The position numbers and the translations under genes were made by a program. The notes below the pieces were generated by a model, which saw only the letters and a list, made by a program, of their open reading frames with translations, was not told the origin of the DNA and made no database searches. 64,000 bases of DNA from Clostridia bacterium (GTDB taxonomy: Bacteria; Bacillota; Clostridia; Oscillospirales; CAG-382). Of this stretch, positions 8,601-16,763 are shown in pieces; within the stretch, counting starts at the first letter, position 1; each line of letters begins with the position of its first letter. The stretch spans positions 1 to 64,000 of the forward strand of contig JAFQAP010000026.1 of the NCBI GenBank assembly GCA_017399965.1, written 5' to 3'.

Positions 8601-9173
8601 ATGGGATTATTTAAGTTCTTTTCTAATAAGAAAGATTTTGTACCAGATTTTCAAAAAAGAGAATATGATAATTGGATGGATTTTCTCGAACAAGGCGGTT
8701 CATCTAAAGAATGGGAAGAGTTAAAACGAAAAAACAAATGGTCATTTATAATGGATGATGCCGAAATATTTTCAGAATTTCAAAGTAAATTTCGTCCGTT
8801 GTATAAAGAGTATTCCGAAAGTGCTGCGAAAATAAAGATAGAATGGACTAATATAAACAATGATAAGGTTTATTTCGGCCATCATATAGATTTGTTTGTA
8901 GAATTATGTACTCAGAACATCGTTGTATATAAAAATATGGTTGCTCTTGAAAATCAATATAATGAGGATCATTTACAAGAAGCAGAAGGCTTTAAAAGAT
9001 TGGCCATGCTTTATGAAAAACAAAAGGACTTCGAAAAAGTTGTTTGTATTTGCAAAGAGGCAATAATATGCGGTGATGTTAGGAGCATGTCGCAACGTCT
9101 TTCTCGCGCAATTGCAAAAATCGGGAGAGAACCAACCGCTGAAGAGAAAAATTTAATAGATAGAAACTCTTAG
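8601..9173 (+). CDS. Hypothetical cytosolic protein, 190 residues
   Basis: The start at 8601 is chosen because AGGTGG lies just upstream; the frame is open further left without a ribosome site. The protein is soluble, charged and AT-rich in codon use, with no signal peptide or membrane segment. Residues 1-80 are rich in K, F and W. Residues 130-175 look like paired helices of a TPR type (AEGFKRLAMLYEKQKDFEKV). I do not recognise a family. It has its own promoter and is closed by a palindromic terminator. The setting beside an RHS/WapI locus makes an orphan immunity gene possible, but nothing in the sequence proves it. Confidence 0.75.
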   Translation: MGLFKFFSNKKDFVPDFQKREYDNWMDFLEQGGSSKEWEELKRKNKWSFIMDDAEIFSEFQSKFRPLYKEYSESAAKIKIEWTNINNDKVYFGHHIDLFVELCTQNIVVYKNMVALENQYNEDHLQEAEGFKRLAMLYEKQKDFEKVVCICKEAIICGDVRSMSQRLSRAIAKIGREPTAEEKNLIDRNS

Positions 9174-9184
9174 AGCAAACAACA

Positions 9185-9212
9185 CCGCCGAGGATTAAAC
9201 TTTCCTCGGCGG
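9185..9212. terminator. CCGCCGAGG palindrome, copy 1
   Basis: CCGCCGAGGA (9185-9194) and TCCTCGGCGG (9203-9212) form a 10-bp stem directly after the stop at 9173. It is one of seven near-identical palindromes found at gene ends in this window. Confidence 0.8.
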
Positions 9213-9378
9213 TATTTCTTTGTCTATTGCGTCCGGGCCGTTTTTATCTGTAAGTTTATTTGCAAAATCCAAAAAACAATGCTATAATAAATACTACACA
9301 CATTATTTTGCCAAAACAGCGAGGTAGGATATGAAGGATTTGAAACTTACGCTTGATATTGACAAAATCTCTTTCTTG
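9206..9378 (+). repeat. Direct repeat, copy 1 (with 11079-11250)
   Basis: From CTCGGCGGTAT through the promoter, ribosome site and first 7-15 codons, this stretch is nearly the same as the region in front of the GH32-like gene at 11203. The middle 70 bp are almost identical and similarity fades after codon 8. Confidence 0.85.
9260..9288 (+). promoter_or_regulatory. Duplicated promoter (TTGCAA-17-TATAAT)
   Basis: TTGCAA (9260-9265) and TATAAT (9283-9288) have a 17-bp spacer. The same boxes occur at 11132-11160, so this promoter was copied from (or to) the GH32-like gene. Confidence 0.75.
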
Positions 9379-9408
9379 CCCTATAATAAAAGTGAGGTGA
9401 AGCTATGA
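9331..9408 (+). pseudogene. Truncated 5' copy of the GH32-like gene, now a 25-codon leader
   Basis: ATG 9331 opens a 25-codon frame beginning MKDLKLT, the same first seven residues as the hydrolase at 11203. The next residues (LDIDKISF against FVVDEMPF) are still similar. It ends with TGA at 9406-9408, overlapping the ATG at 9405 of the next gene in an ATGA junction. The remnant keeps a good ribosome site (GAGGTAGGAT) and could couple translation to the downstream gene. Confidence 0.7.
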
Positions 9409-9776
9409 TTACCAACGATATTTTCTCAAAGGAAGAAAAAAGACTGCTGGATTTTATCTTAAATCAGGATTTTGCAAACAAAGCAGAAACCGTTAACTAC
9501 ATAAATTCGTTAAATGCCGAAAGCATCGTTCGCGATTATTCGCCCCATCATATTATTATGGAATTCCGTACACCGAATATAAAAGACGGCTATTTCAATA
9601 TGACAGCTATGGTCTGCGTTGACATCAAAAAGCCCGATGAGGATATCGCAACAGTATTTACGTTATACGAAAAAGACGGTTTCCCCTTTGAGTATGAGAT
9701 CTACAGGGAAGACAGCAGCGCTATGGATATCAGCACCGTTTTGGACGGTCATTTCACTGTCACTCGTTATCAATAG
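9405..9776 (+). CDS. Small DUF6984-like protein
   Basis: The product is 123 residues, starting at ATG 9405 after GAGGTGAAG. It opens with a helix (FSKEEKRLLDFILNQ) and continues as alternating strands. The tail has a short D-G-F-P-F-E-Y-E-I-Y-R-E-D segment that resembles the DG..(E)LEIY.EDG ending of DUF6984-type proteins. No enzyme motif is visible. Its expression seems to rely on a promoter and leader peptide duplicated from the hydrolase at 11203. Its function is unknown. Like its neighbours it could be an immunity-type accessory protein. Confidence 0.7.
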   Translation: MITNDIFSKEEKRLLDFILNQDFANKAETVNYINSLNAESIVRDYSPHHIIMEFRTPNIKDGYFNMTAMVCVDIKKPDEDIATVFTLYEKDGFPFEYEIYREDSSAMDISTVLDGHFTVTRYQ

Positions 9777-9795
9777 CTCAAAAAATCCGTAAAAA

Positions 9796-9823
9796 CCGCC
9801 GAGGATTAAACTTTCCTCGGCGG
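9796..9823. terminator. CCGCCGAGG palindrome, copy 2 (bidirectional)
   Basis: CCGCCGAGGA and TCCTCGGCGG flank an 8-nt loop, followed by a T run on the plus strand. It lies between the convergent genes ending at 9776 and 9862 and can serve both. Confidence 0.8.
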
Positions 9824-9861
9824 CTTTTCTTTTTTTGCTGCGGATGGATCGTGACACTTAT

Positions 9862-10917
9862 TCAAATGTTTGTGTTTAATAATTCAAAAAATGTGGGAAC
9901 ACTCGTCAGTACAGCAAAATCGTCATCCGATTTTATACTCTCCAACAGTGTCTCCTTTAGTTTTTGATATGGATGAACTGTCGGTGACGAGTTTACCACT
10001 TCATAATTATATTTCTTGCAACTGCGCAGAATAGAAGATGAACGTGTGCCGTATGGGTATTTGTCGTGCTCCTCAGCACATTTTTTGGCTTTTTGCAAGC
10101 AATCCATTGCCTTGTCATTTTCGTTGATTTGTACGTTGAGCTTTGCCATTTCTATATAGATATCAGCCTTTTGCTTCATCGAAGCTAAATCATCATCGCT
10201 TTCAAACAAAACGTCGATTAACTCAATGCACTTTTCCATTAAGACGAGCTGTTCCCCACAAGTGTAGTGCGGTAACAGTTTTTGAATACTACACTGAAAA
10301 TCATTTACTTGTTTCGCAATTATTGACGATAAGATATATTTTGCTTGTTCGCCGCCTTCCAGCAGATCCCTCATAACATCATTTCTCGATTGCGCTTTTA
10401 AGGGGAGACTTTTTGCCATTGTAATGGCTTTTTCTTTTTCTCCGTTGTAAAAATATGCATAACACAGTTCCGTGTTGACCCAATTGAGTATATTGGGCTT
10501 TTTGCAGTTTGAAATAACATATTCTCCTAACTCAATACTTCTTTTGGGATTGATTTTTGAGGAGCTGTATACGATCCATGCCATCAACAAATGGTTATTC
10601 GGGAATTGTGTTAATCCTTTTTTGGCGACTTCAATCAGTTTCAAATAATCTTTCTGAAAATCATACGTTCGTAAAGTTTCAACGATTTTTTCTACTGCAA
10701 TGTTCTCTTCTATTTCATTTGTCCCGAGAAGCTCATCAACGGAAATACCAAAAAAGCTTGCTATTGACGGCAATAATTCGATATCAGGATATGTTTCGCC
10801 ACGTTCCCATTTGCTTACTGCCTGAAAACGAACACCGAGCCTTTCCGCCAACTGTTCTTGAGATAGGTTTAAATTGTGACGAAGTTTTCGTATATTCTCT
10901 GCTATTTTAAGTTTCAT
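9862..10917 (-). CDS. XRE-family transcriptional regulator with helical repeat sensor domain
   Basis: The product is about 351 residues. ATG 10917 is preferred because GGAG lies 6 nt upstream; an in-frame ATG 12 nt earlier has no ribosome site. Residues 1-65 are a classic HTH_3 domain (LSQEQLAERLGV, RFQAVSKWERG, ETYPDIELLP). The remaining 280 residues are alpha-helical with TPR-like pairs, as in PlcR/Rgg-like or MutR-like regulators, and may sense a peptide or protein. A paralogue of the same size and layout occurs at 47805-48878. The inverted repeat TTGAAA-CAA-TTTCAA upstream is a possible autoregulatory site. Confidence 0.85.
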   Translation of the reverse strand: MKLKIAENIRKLRHNLNLSQEQLAERLGVRFQAVSKWERGETYPDIELLPSIASFFGISVDELLGTNEIEENIAVEKIVETLRTYDFQKDYLKLIEVAKKGLTQFPNNHLLMAWIVYSSSKINPKRSIELGEYVISNCKKPNILNWVNTELCYAYFYNGEKEKAITMAKSLPLKAQSRNDVMRDLLEGGEQAKYILSSIIAKQVNDFQCSIQKLLPHYTCGEQLVLMEKCIELIDVLFESDDDLASMKQKADIYIEMAKLNVQINENDKAMDCLQKAKKCAEEHDKYPYGTRSSSILRSCKKYNYEVVNSSPTVHPYQKLKETLLESIKSDDDFAVLTSVPTFFELLNTNI

Positions 10918-10962
10918 ACGCTTCTCCATAAATATAAAGTCAGAGGTACCGTCTGCAATGCT

Positions 10963-10992
10963 ATTGTATCATACGGCGAACGGAAAAATCAA
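10963..10992 (-). promoter_or_regulatory. Promoter of the XRE regulator
   Basis: On the minus strand TTGATT (10987-10992) and TACAAT (10963-10968) are separated by 18 bp, about 45 bp before the start codon. Confidence 0.55.
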
Positions 10993-11003
10993 TAACTTAT
11001 CTT

Positions 11004-11018
11004 TTGAAACAATTTCAA
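11004..11018. promoter_or_regulatory. Inverted repeat, possible operator
   Basis: TTGAAA-CAA-TTTCAA lies 11 bp upstream of the -35 box of the XRE gene, where an activator or autoregulator would bind. No test of binding is possible from sequence alone. Confidence 0.4.
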
Positions 11019-11066
11019 CCGCATTGGGAATATTTCGCCGGATGGGTGTGTTCAGCTATAATTCAA

Positions 11067-11086
11067 CCGCCGAGAATTCTCGGCGG
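11067..11086. terminator. CCGCCGAGG palindrome, copy 3
   Basis: CCGCCGAGAATTCTCGGCGG is a perfect palindrome between the divergent XRE and GH32-like genes. It has no gene end beside it, so here it is not acting as an ordinary terminator. It sits at the edge of the duplicated segment. Confidence 0.6.
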
Positions 11087-11250
11087 TATCTTTGTCTATT
11101 GCACCCGGACTGTTTTTATCTGTAAGTTTATTTGCAAAATCCAAAAAACAATGCTATAATAGATACAACACACATTATTTTGCCAAAACAGCGAGGTAGG
11201 ATATGAAGGATTTGAAACTTACGTTTGTTGTTGACGAAATGCCGTTTTAC
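11079..11250 (+). repeat. Direct repeat, copy 2 (with 9206-9378)
   Basis: This segment carries the promoter, ribosome site and first codons of the GH32-like gene and matches 9206-9378 closely. Both copies begin inside a CCGCCGAGG palindrome, which suggests recombination at the palindromes. Confidence 0.85.
11132..11160 (+). promoter_or_regulatory. Promoter of the GH32-like gene
   Basis: TTGCAA (11132-11137) and TATAAT (11155-11160) are spaced by 17 bp, about 40 bp before the start codon at 11203. Confidence 0.75.
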
Positions 11251-12390
11251 GCCGTTTCATACAGTAAATTTATTGAAATTCAAACCGATAAAGACCAATT
11301 ACATTGCAAGGTGCAGTACGATTCTCATTCCGAGCCTCTGGTGCTGAAGGGCGGCGTTAAGCAGGGCGACGGTGTTTCCGTTGTCTTGATGAAGCACAGA
11401 ATAGAATTATACGTTAACGGCGCACTTGTTGACGAGGAGTGGCCTATGGGAAAGCGTTTGTTTGACATGGGCGACAGTTTTGAGCTCGACGCAATAAGCA
11501 CCGAAGAATATATTGCTCCCCCAAAGGAGGTTTCGTCCGTTTTGGGCGAGTTTTACGGCGCGGAGGGCTGGAAGCCTGCGGAAAACGTGTTTGTGGGCGA
11601 TTGTATGCCTTACGTGCGCGGTGATGAATACCACGTTCTTTACCTTAAAGACCGTCATCATCATTACAGCAAATGGGGAATGGGCGCACATCAATGGGAG
11701 CATATTTCAACAAAGGATTTTTCGAAGTGGTACGTTCATCCTATGGCGGTGGAAATAACGGATCCCGCCGAAGGCTCCATATGCACCGGCTCCTGGATAC
11801 AGCAGGGCGGGGTGGAGTATTTGTATTATACCGTGAGGCGTGGAGGAACTATTGCGGCGCCCGTTTGCCGCAGTGTATCCGATGACGGGTATCGTTTTAA
11901 AAAGGATTTGAATTTTGGTTTTATCCTGCCCGAAAAGTATAACCGTGCCCGTGCCCGCGATCCGAAAATTATAAAGGACAAAGACGGACTGTTCCATATG
12001 ATCATCACCACCTCGCTCCTTGCGGAGAAAAAAGGCTGTCTTGCTCATTTTGTGTCAAAGGATCTTGAAAATTGGCAGGACACCGATAAGCCGATCTATA
12101 TCTCGGAAGACGGCACCGAGCCCGAATGTCCGGATTATATCTTTTATAAAAACAGATATTATTTGATATTCAGCCTTAATGCAAAGGCGCGGTATATGGT
12201 ATCCGAAAGTCCTTTTGATAATTGGAGAACGCCCAAAAATCCATCTGTCCCCTGCGCATCGGTTCCCAAGGGCGCTGTTTGGAAGGATAAGATAGTTTTT
12301 GCGGGATATAAAGGCATTGACGGATATGCGGGAACTATGACCTTTAAAACCGCAACCGCCGACGAAAACGGAGAGCTTATATTTCATTGA
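11203..12390 (+). CDS. GH32-like (beta-fructosidase clan) glycoside hydrolase
   Basis: The product is 395 residues with no signal peptide, so it is probably cytoplasmic. Residues 1-100 look like a beta-sandwich (VLMKHRIELYVNGAL). A five-bladed propeller follows, in the reverse domain order to classical GH32 enzymes. The three clan GH-J landmarks can be placed: an Asp in VGDCMPY (D133) in the position of the NDPNG nucleophile, RDP at 252-254, and the EC pair in TEPECPDY (E308) as acid/base. It may release fructose or a related furanose from an imported oligosaccharide. GH43 or an uncharacterised GH32 relative is possible, since the NDPNG motif is degenerate. Confidence 0.75.
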   Translation: MKDLKLTFVVDEMPFYAVSYSKFIEIQTDKDQLHCKVQYDSHSEPLVLKGGVKQGDGVSVVLMKHRIELYVNGALVDEEWPMGKRLFDMGDSFELDAISTEEYIAPPKEVSSVLGEFYGAEGWKPAENVFVGDCMPYVRGDEYHVLYLKDRHHHYSKWGMGAHQWEHISTKDFSKWYVHPMAVEITDPAEGSICTGSWIQQGGVEYLYYTVRRGGTIAAPVCRSVSDDGYRFKKDLNFGFILPEKYNRARARDPKIIKDKDGLFHMIITTSLLAEKKGCLAHFVSKDLENWQDTDKPIYISEDGTEPECPDYIFYKNRYYLIFSLNAKARYMVSESPFDNWRTPKNPSVPCASVPKGAVWKDKIVFAGYKGIDGYAGTMTFKTATADENGELIFH

Positions 12391-12397
12391 TATAATA

Positions 12398-12425
12398 CCG
12401 CTGAGGATTAGATTTCCCTCGGCGG
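12398..12425 (+). terminator. CCGCCGAGG palindrome, copy 4
   Basis: CCGCTGAGG and CCTCGGCGG pair with one mismatch, 8 bp after the stop of the GH32-like gene. Confidence 0.75.
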
Positions 12426-12586
12426 TGTTTTGCTTACTGTAATTTGTCTATAATGTATGAATTATTGATATAGGTGCAATACCAAACATTCTCTCCACAA
12501 AGTAAATATTTGTGGTATAATTATTTCAAAATCAATGCACCCAAATTCAAAAACGCCACACTATATGTATGAAAGGAGATGAGACA

Positions 12587-14170
12587 ATGCAAAAAGCGAA
12601 CAAAATGCGTGATAAACTTATCATTGAATTTACCGAAAACTATATGGGAAAGCTGTTTTATTTCTGCCTTAAAAAGACAGGAAGCCATGTTGAAGCAGAG
12701 GATTTAACGCAAGATATTTCTCTCCAGATTATCTCGGCTTTGAATAAGGGAACGATGCCCACAAGCTTTTCGGCGTGGATATGGCAGATAGCGCGCAACC
12801 GTTATTCGGTATGGGCAAAGGAAAAGCATAATCGAAACGAATCGGTAACCGGTTCCGATATCGGTGATTATGAACTTAAAGACGAAGGCGAAAATGTTCT
12901 TGATGAAATGATACACACAGAGCAAATGGCTCTGCTTCGGCGAGAGCTGGCGTTCATCAAAAGTGATTATCGCAATATTGTCATTGCCTATTATATAGAG
13001 GATAAGAATGTTCGTGAAATTGCATCGTTGCTCTCACTTCCCACAAACACGGTGAAGTCAAAACTTCTCCGCGCAAGAGAAATTTTGAAAGAAGGTATGA
13101 ATATGGCAAGAGAATTTGGAAAACGCAGTTATAATCCCGAAAATGTAGGATTTGTAGCAAGTGGTGATCAACCAAGCGGATTACCTTGGAAAGCGGTTAA
13201 CAGAAAGATACCCAACAACATTTTATTGCAAGCGAGCAATAATCCTTCGACGATTGAAGAATTGTCTATCGAGCTTGGGGTCGCGCTTCCCTATATGGAG
13301 GAAGAGGTTGAAAAACTGCATCAGGCTACTCTTCTTGAAAAGCAAGGGGATAAATATATCACCAATTTCTTTATACTTGATAAAGATTGTCAAATAGAAA
13401 TTTATAATGTTTTAAGACGGGGCGCAAGGGAAAGAAGCAGACTTATCGGTGAGTTTATAGACGAAAGAATTGCCGATATCCGAAAGCTCGGCATTGCCGG
13501 AGACCACATTGACGATAATATTATTCGTTGGTGGTTAGTGCCTCACCTTATTGACCGTTTAATTGAAAATTCTGTCAAGGCAAAAAGTAATGTTTATGAC
13601 CCTCCTGTACGCGCTAACGGCGAATCTTGGGGATTTGTTGGATACGAGATATTTGAATATCCCGAGGATGTAGGTATGAGTCAAAACGGAAACGGAGACG
13701 GAAAAAATATGCTTTGGGTTTATGGCGAATTCCCTCCGAACCGCGACGAAATATTGCTGTTGTGCGACTGTATTAGAAATAAACGCCATGTGACATCTTT
13801 TTCCGATATCGAGAAAAATGTATGGGAAAACATAGAAGGAAAATTTGCGCATACATCCGATAGCGGAGAGACAGTTTCCGATGTTCTTGTGCTAACAAGT
13901 GATAGTTGGGATAAAATCGGTCAGCTTTTCCAAGAGCATAGAAATTATAATAAACTTATGGAAAATATGCTCTGTGCGTACGATAAGGTCGAAGAAATCT
14001 TTAAAAAGTACAGCCATAAGGTTTTGCATGATAACCTTGGATATAACATCAGAATGGAATTCTATAAAATGAGAAGGATGTGTGTCAATGATTTGGCAAC
14101 TGATGGTATATTGACTCTTCCGGCTAATATAGACAATTGCACCGCACTTATGTATATCGTTTTGGGATAA
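12587..14170 (+). CDS. ECF-type sigma-70 factor with long C-terminal domain
   Basis: The product is 527 residues. ATG 12587 is chosen because AGGAG lies 8 nt upstream; an ATG 18 nt earlier lies before the ribosome site. Region 2 covers about residues 14-80 (HVEAEDLTQDI, SFSAWIWQIARNRY) and region 4 about 130-165 (VREIASLLSLPTNTVKSKL). Ordinary ECF factors stop near residue 170-190. Here 350 residues follow, beginning with a winged-helix-like segment (SNNPSTIEELSIELGV, about 220-275), then a mixed domain. The tail is soluble and may hold the factor inactive or sense a signal. No anti-sigma gene is adjacent. Its targets are unknown. Confidence 0.85.
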   Translation: MQKANKMRDKLIIEFTENYMGKLFYFCLKKTGSHVEAEDLTQDISLQIISALNKGTMPTSFSAWIWQIARNRYSVWAKEKHNRNESVTGSDIGDYELKDEGENVLDEMIHTEQMALLRRELAFIKSDYRNIVIAYYIEDKNVREIASLLSLPTNTVKSKLLRAREILKEGMNMAREFGKRSYNPENVGFVASGDQPSGLPWKAVNRKIPNNILLQASNNPSTIEELSIELGVALPYMEEEVEKLHQATLLEKQGDKYITNFFILDKDCQIEIYNVLRRGARERSRLIGEFIDERIADIRKLGIAGDHIDDNIIRWWLVPHLIDRLIENSVKAKSNVYDPPVRANGESWGFVGYEIFEYPEDVGMSQNGNGDGKNMLWVYGEFPPNRDEILLLCDCIRNKRHVTSFSDIEKNVWENIEGKFAHTSDSGETVSDVLVLTSDSWDKIGQLFQEHRNYNKLMENMLCAYDKVEEIFKKYSHKVLHDNLGYNIRMEFYKMRRMCVNDLATDGILTLPANIDNCTALMYIVLG

Positions 14171-14177
14171 GATTAAA

Positions 14178-14210
14178 ACACCGCCGAGGATTAAGTTTTC
14201 CTCGGCGGTG
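14178..14210. terminator. CCGCCGAGG palindrome, copy 5 (bidirectional)
   Basis: CACCGCCGAGGA and TCCTCGGCGGTG form a 12-bp stem flanked by T-rich DNA. It separates the convergent sigma-factor gene and the end of the seven-gene lipoprotein/ABC operon. Confidence 0.85.
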
Positions 14211-14223
14211 TTTTGCTTACTGT

Positions 14224-15048
14224 TTAATTTGTTGAGGAAGGGGGAGCGGGTCTTGGCTCGGTGGTGAGCGCAGTGATAGATACAATAGCTTTTATATTTC
14301 CTTGCCATTCCTCGGGCATATGGTAGCTTCTGTCGGTAGTCTGGTATACGTATGTCATACCCCAGCCGTCCCCTGCAACCTGCCCGTAATCAAGCCAGCT
14401 TATATAATCTTCCCAATGGACCACCTGATTTTGCTCGTTTACAAGCAGCCAGCGGGAATAGGATTTGACTGTGGTTTCGCAGTCGTATCCAAAGCTGAAA
14501 AAGGCTACAACGGAAGGATATGTTTCCCAGTTGCCTTTTTCACATTCCGACATAATGTACCCGTCGATCTGCTCTAAGCCTCTGAACGCGCTGGTAACGT
14601 GCTTTGCGTAAAAGGGACCATCGGCTTCCTCGGTTTCGATGGTGTAGGTATAGGATTCAAACTCCACTTGCGGCACAAATATAAAATTATTTGTGTATCC
14701 CGCGGAATATTGGTCGAAGGTCTGCTTCTGGGTTTTTAAGGCGTTTCCGTCTTTATCAAGGAATGTGCATTTTACCGTAACGGAATAATTTTTGTTCGTG
14801 CCGTTTTCAACGGTTATTACAGCAATATCGCCCTTTGTCCAGGTGTATCTTACGTCCTTTACCACCATCTCGCCGGAAAGCGCTGCCGAAGTATCTGTAT
14901 CTTCCTCTTCGCTTGCTTCGGGTACGTAAACGGACACGTTATCGTAGCTTTCGATATCGTTGGTAGGCTGATTATCTGTAGCTTCGCATCCCGTGAAAAT
15001 ACTTACGGTAAGCAAAAATGCTGTTATAAGAAAAATTTTCTTTTTCAT
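14224..15048 (-). CDS. Family-A lipoprotein (FxLYD-like), A1
   Basis: The product is 274 residues; ATG 15048 has GAGG 6 nt upstream, unlike the in-frame ATG at 15060. A signal peptide ends in a lipobox with Cys21. The island's family-A plan follows: an ESYDNVSVY motif, an acidic linker, a beta-sandwich core of about 110 residues (GEMVVKDVRY, ENGTNKNYSVTVKCTFLDKD, TFDQYSAGYTNNF) that resembles FxLYD/Ig-like domains, then a second domain closing with MPEEWQGNIKAI. It is the last of seven genes in the operon from 20422. It should sit on the outer face of the membrane. A ligand-binding or decoy role is inference. Confidence 0.8.
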   Translation of the reverse strand: MKKKIFLITAFLLTVSIFTGCEATDNQPTNDIESYDNVSVYVPEASEEEDTDTSAALSGEMVVKDVRYTWTKGDIAVITVENGTNKNYSVTVKCTFLDKDGNALKTQKQTFDQYSAGYTNNFIFVPQVEFESYTYTIETEEADGPFYAKHVTSAFRGLEQIDGYIMSECEKGNWETYPSVVAFFSFGYDCETTVKSYSRWLLVNEQNQVVHWEDYISWLDYGQVAGDGWGMTYVYQTTDRSYHMPEEWQGNIKAIVSITALTTEPRPAPPSSTN

Positions 15049-15067
15049 TTTTTGCCTCATTATTTTT

Positions 15068-15871
15068 TCAATGATATATTTGAGGGTTTACCACTATCCC
15101 CTGCAAAATGGGAATTGCCTGAATATCGCCTTTCCAGTCATCTTCCCATACAAGTTCACTCTCCAAGGTGTAGAAAACTACGGTATCAAAATATCTGTCA
15201 AAGCCTTGCCCAACGTCTATGATACGGGATTTTTCCGCTATGTAAACGATCTGACCGCTTTCATTTACAAGCAGCCATTTAATATCTGCTTGAACAGGGG
15301 CGTCCCCCGTGTATTTATACGAAAAGCTTGCCAGCACAGCGGGATACATTGTGTAATCGTCTTTTGCTATCTGCTCCGGGATATAATAAGGCATTTCCCG
15401 CAGTCCGTTGTATTTATATTCTAACTTGTCTGCATAAAAGGGACCGTCGGCTTCGGAGGTTTCAACCCGGTATTCAAACTTATCAAAGGTCATATTTGGA
15501 GCAAATAAAAAGTTATTACTGTATCCTGCGGAAAACTGGTCAAATATCTGTGTTTCGCTTTTTAATACTTTGTTTTCCGCATCAAGATACGTGCCCGTAA
15601 TAGTAACAACGTAGTTTTTGTTGGTGTTATTTTCCACGCTTACAACCACAAGGTCGTTTCCGCTGAATGTGTATTTCTTTTCTTTTACAACAAATTCTCC
15701 CGTTAAGGAATCGCTGTTTTCCGTTTCTTCACCGGAAACGCTGTCGGGCACAAATTCTGATACGCTGTCATAGCTTGCTTCGGTGTAGATATTGGAGTCA
15801 TTATTTTTGCATCCCGCCAAGGCGGTCAAAGTGACCGCCGTTAACAGAAGCATTATTACGGATTTTCTCAT
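15068..15871 (-). CDS. Family-A lipoprotein (FxLYD-like), A2
   Basis: The product is 267 residues with lipobox LAGC (Cys21), the ASYDSVSEF motif, a Glu/Ser linker and the core (GEFVVKEKKYTF, ENNTNKNYVVTITGTYLDAE, FDQFSAGYSNNFLF). The C-terminal domain ends VWEDDWKGDIQAI, a variant of the family WPEEWQGDI motif. Its start overlaps the stop of the ABC ATPase by 4 bp, so the lipoprotein and the transporter are probably made in fixed proportion. That coupling is the best evidence that family A works with the ABC module. Confidence 0.8.
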   Translation of the reverse strand: MRKSVIMLLLTAVTLTALAGCKNNDSNIYTEASYDSVSEFVPDSVSGEETENSDSLTGEFVVKEKKYTFSGNDLVVVSVENNTNKNYVVTITGTYLDAENKVLKSETQIFDQFSAGYSNNFLFAPNMTFDKFEYRVETSEADGPFYADKLEYKYNGLREMPYYIPEQIAKDDYTMYPAVLASFSYKYTGDAPVQADIKWLLVNESGQIVYIAEKSRIIDVGQGFDRYFDTVVFYTLESELVWEDDWKGDIQAIPILQGIVVNPQIYH

Positions 15872-16746
15872 CTCTTTACACCGCCAAGAGCGTAAATATA
15901 TGCGTCTTCAAGTGTGGGAGTAACGGATATAGATTTTTCCGTAAAAGGCTTTTCCGCAACGTATCTCACGCAGGGACTGCCGTCTATGTACGCAACGGAG
16001 GTTACTACAGCCTCTCTGCGCAGCATCTCTTCCTCTTCCTTGGTTCCCGTATGCTCAAACATCTTGCCCGAAACTCTGTCAATAAAGTTAGACTTTTCTC
16101 CAAGGTATTTCACTTCACCTTGTTCAAGCACACAAATGTTGTTACACAAATGCTCTATGTCTGCTGTAATATGAGTAGAGAAAATTATAGTTCTTTCCAT
16201 TGCTATCTTGGAAAGCAGATTGAGGAAGTACAGTCTTTCCTCGGGGTCAAGACCGGTAGTAGGCTCGTCGATAATAAGTACCTTGGGATCACCTATAAGC
16301 GCCTGCGCAATACCTGCTCGTCTTAACATACCGCCGGAATATGCTTTTAATCTCTTCTTTTCTTCTCCTACAAGACCTACTGTTTCTATTGCATTTGTAA
16401 TTCTTTCTTTGCGTTCCGCTTTGTTTTTAATACCCTTTAAAATGCAAACGTAATCCAAAAACTCAACAATATTCATTCTGGGCATCAGCTTTGTGCTCTG
16501 AGGAAGATAACCGAGAGAAGAACGGAATTCGTCTTTGTTTGCCTTCAGTTCTTTTCCGTCAAAATATATTTCGCCTTCCGTTGCATCCATAATAGTTGCA
16601 ACAATGCGCATTAAAGTTGTCTTTCCCGCACCGTTACGACCGATAAGACCGAATATACCTTGACCAATCTCGATATTAACGCCGTTAAGTGCCTTCTTTT
16701 TTCCTCTGGGGTAGATTTTGGTTATGTTTTTAATTTCTATTTTCAT
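15868..16746 (-). CDS. ABC exporter ATPase (BcrA/NatA-like), copy 1
   Basis: The product is 292 residues and cytoplasmic. Walker A is GRNGAGKT (36-43), the Q-loop lies in LPQSTK (81-86), the signature is YSGGM (136-140), Walker B is VLIIDEP with Glu161, and the switch His is H192 in FSTHIT. The ~75-residue C-terminal tail is usual for drug and bacteriocin-resistance ATPases. It should energise the type-1/type-2 permease pair encoded just upstream (16764 and 17527). It differs from the second ATPase at 32737-33615 at only four residues (108, 110, 134, 135), a sign of recent duplication or gene conversion. Confidence 0.93.
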   Translation of the reverse strand: MKIEIKNITKIYPRGKKKALNGVNIEIGQGIFGLIGRNGAGKTTLMRIVATIMDATEGEIYFDGKELKANKDEFRSSLGYLPQSTKLMPRMNIVEFLDYVCILKGIKNKAERKERITNAIETVGLVGEEKKRLKAYSGGMLRRAGIAQALIGDPKVLIIDEPTTGLDPEERLYFLNLLSKIAMERTIIFSTHITADIEHLCNNICVLEQGEVKYLGEKSNFIDRVSGKMFEHTGTKEEEEMLRREAVVTSVAYIDGSPCVRYVAEKPFTEKSISVTPTLEDAYIYALGGVKR

Positions 16747-16763
16747 AATGTTTTTCCTTTCAA

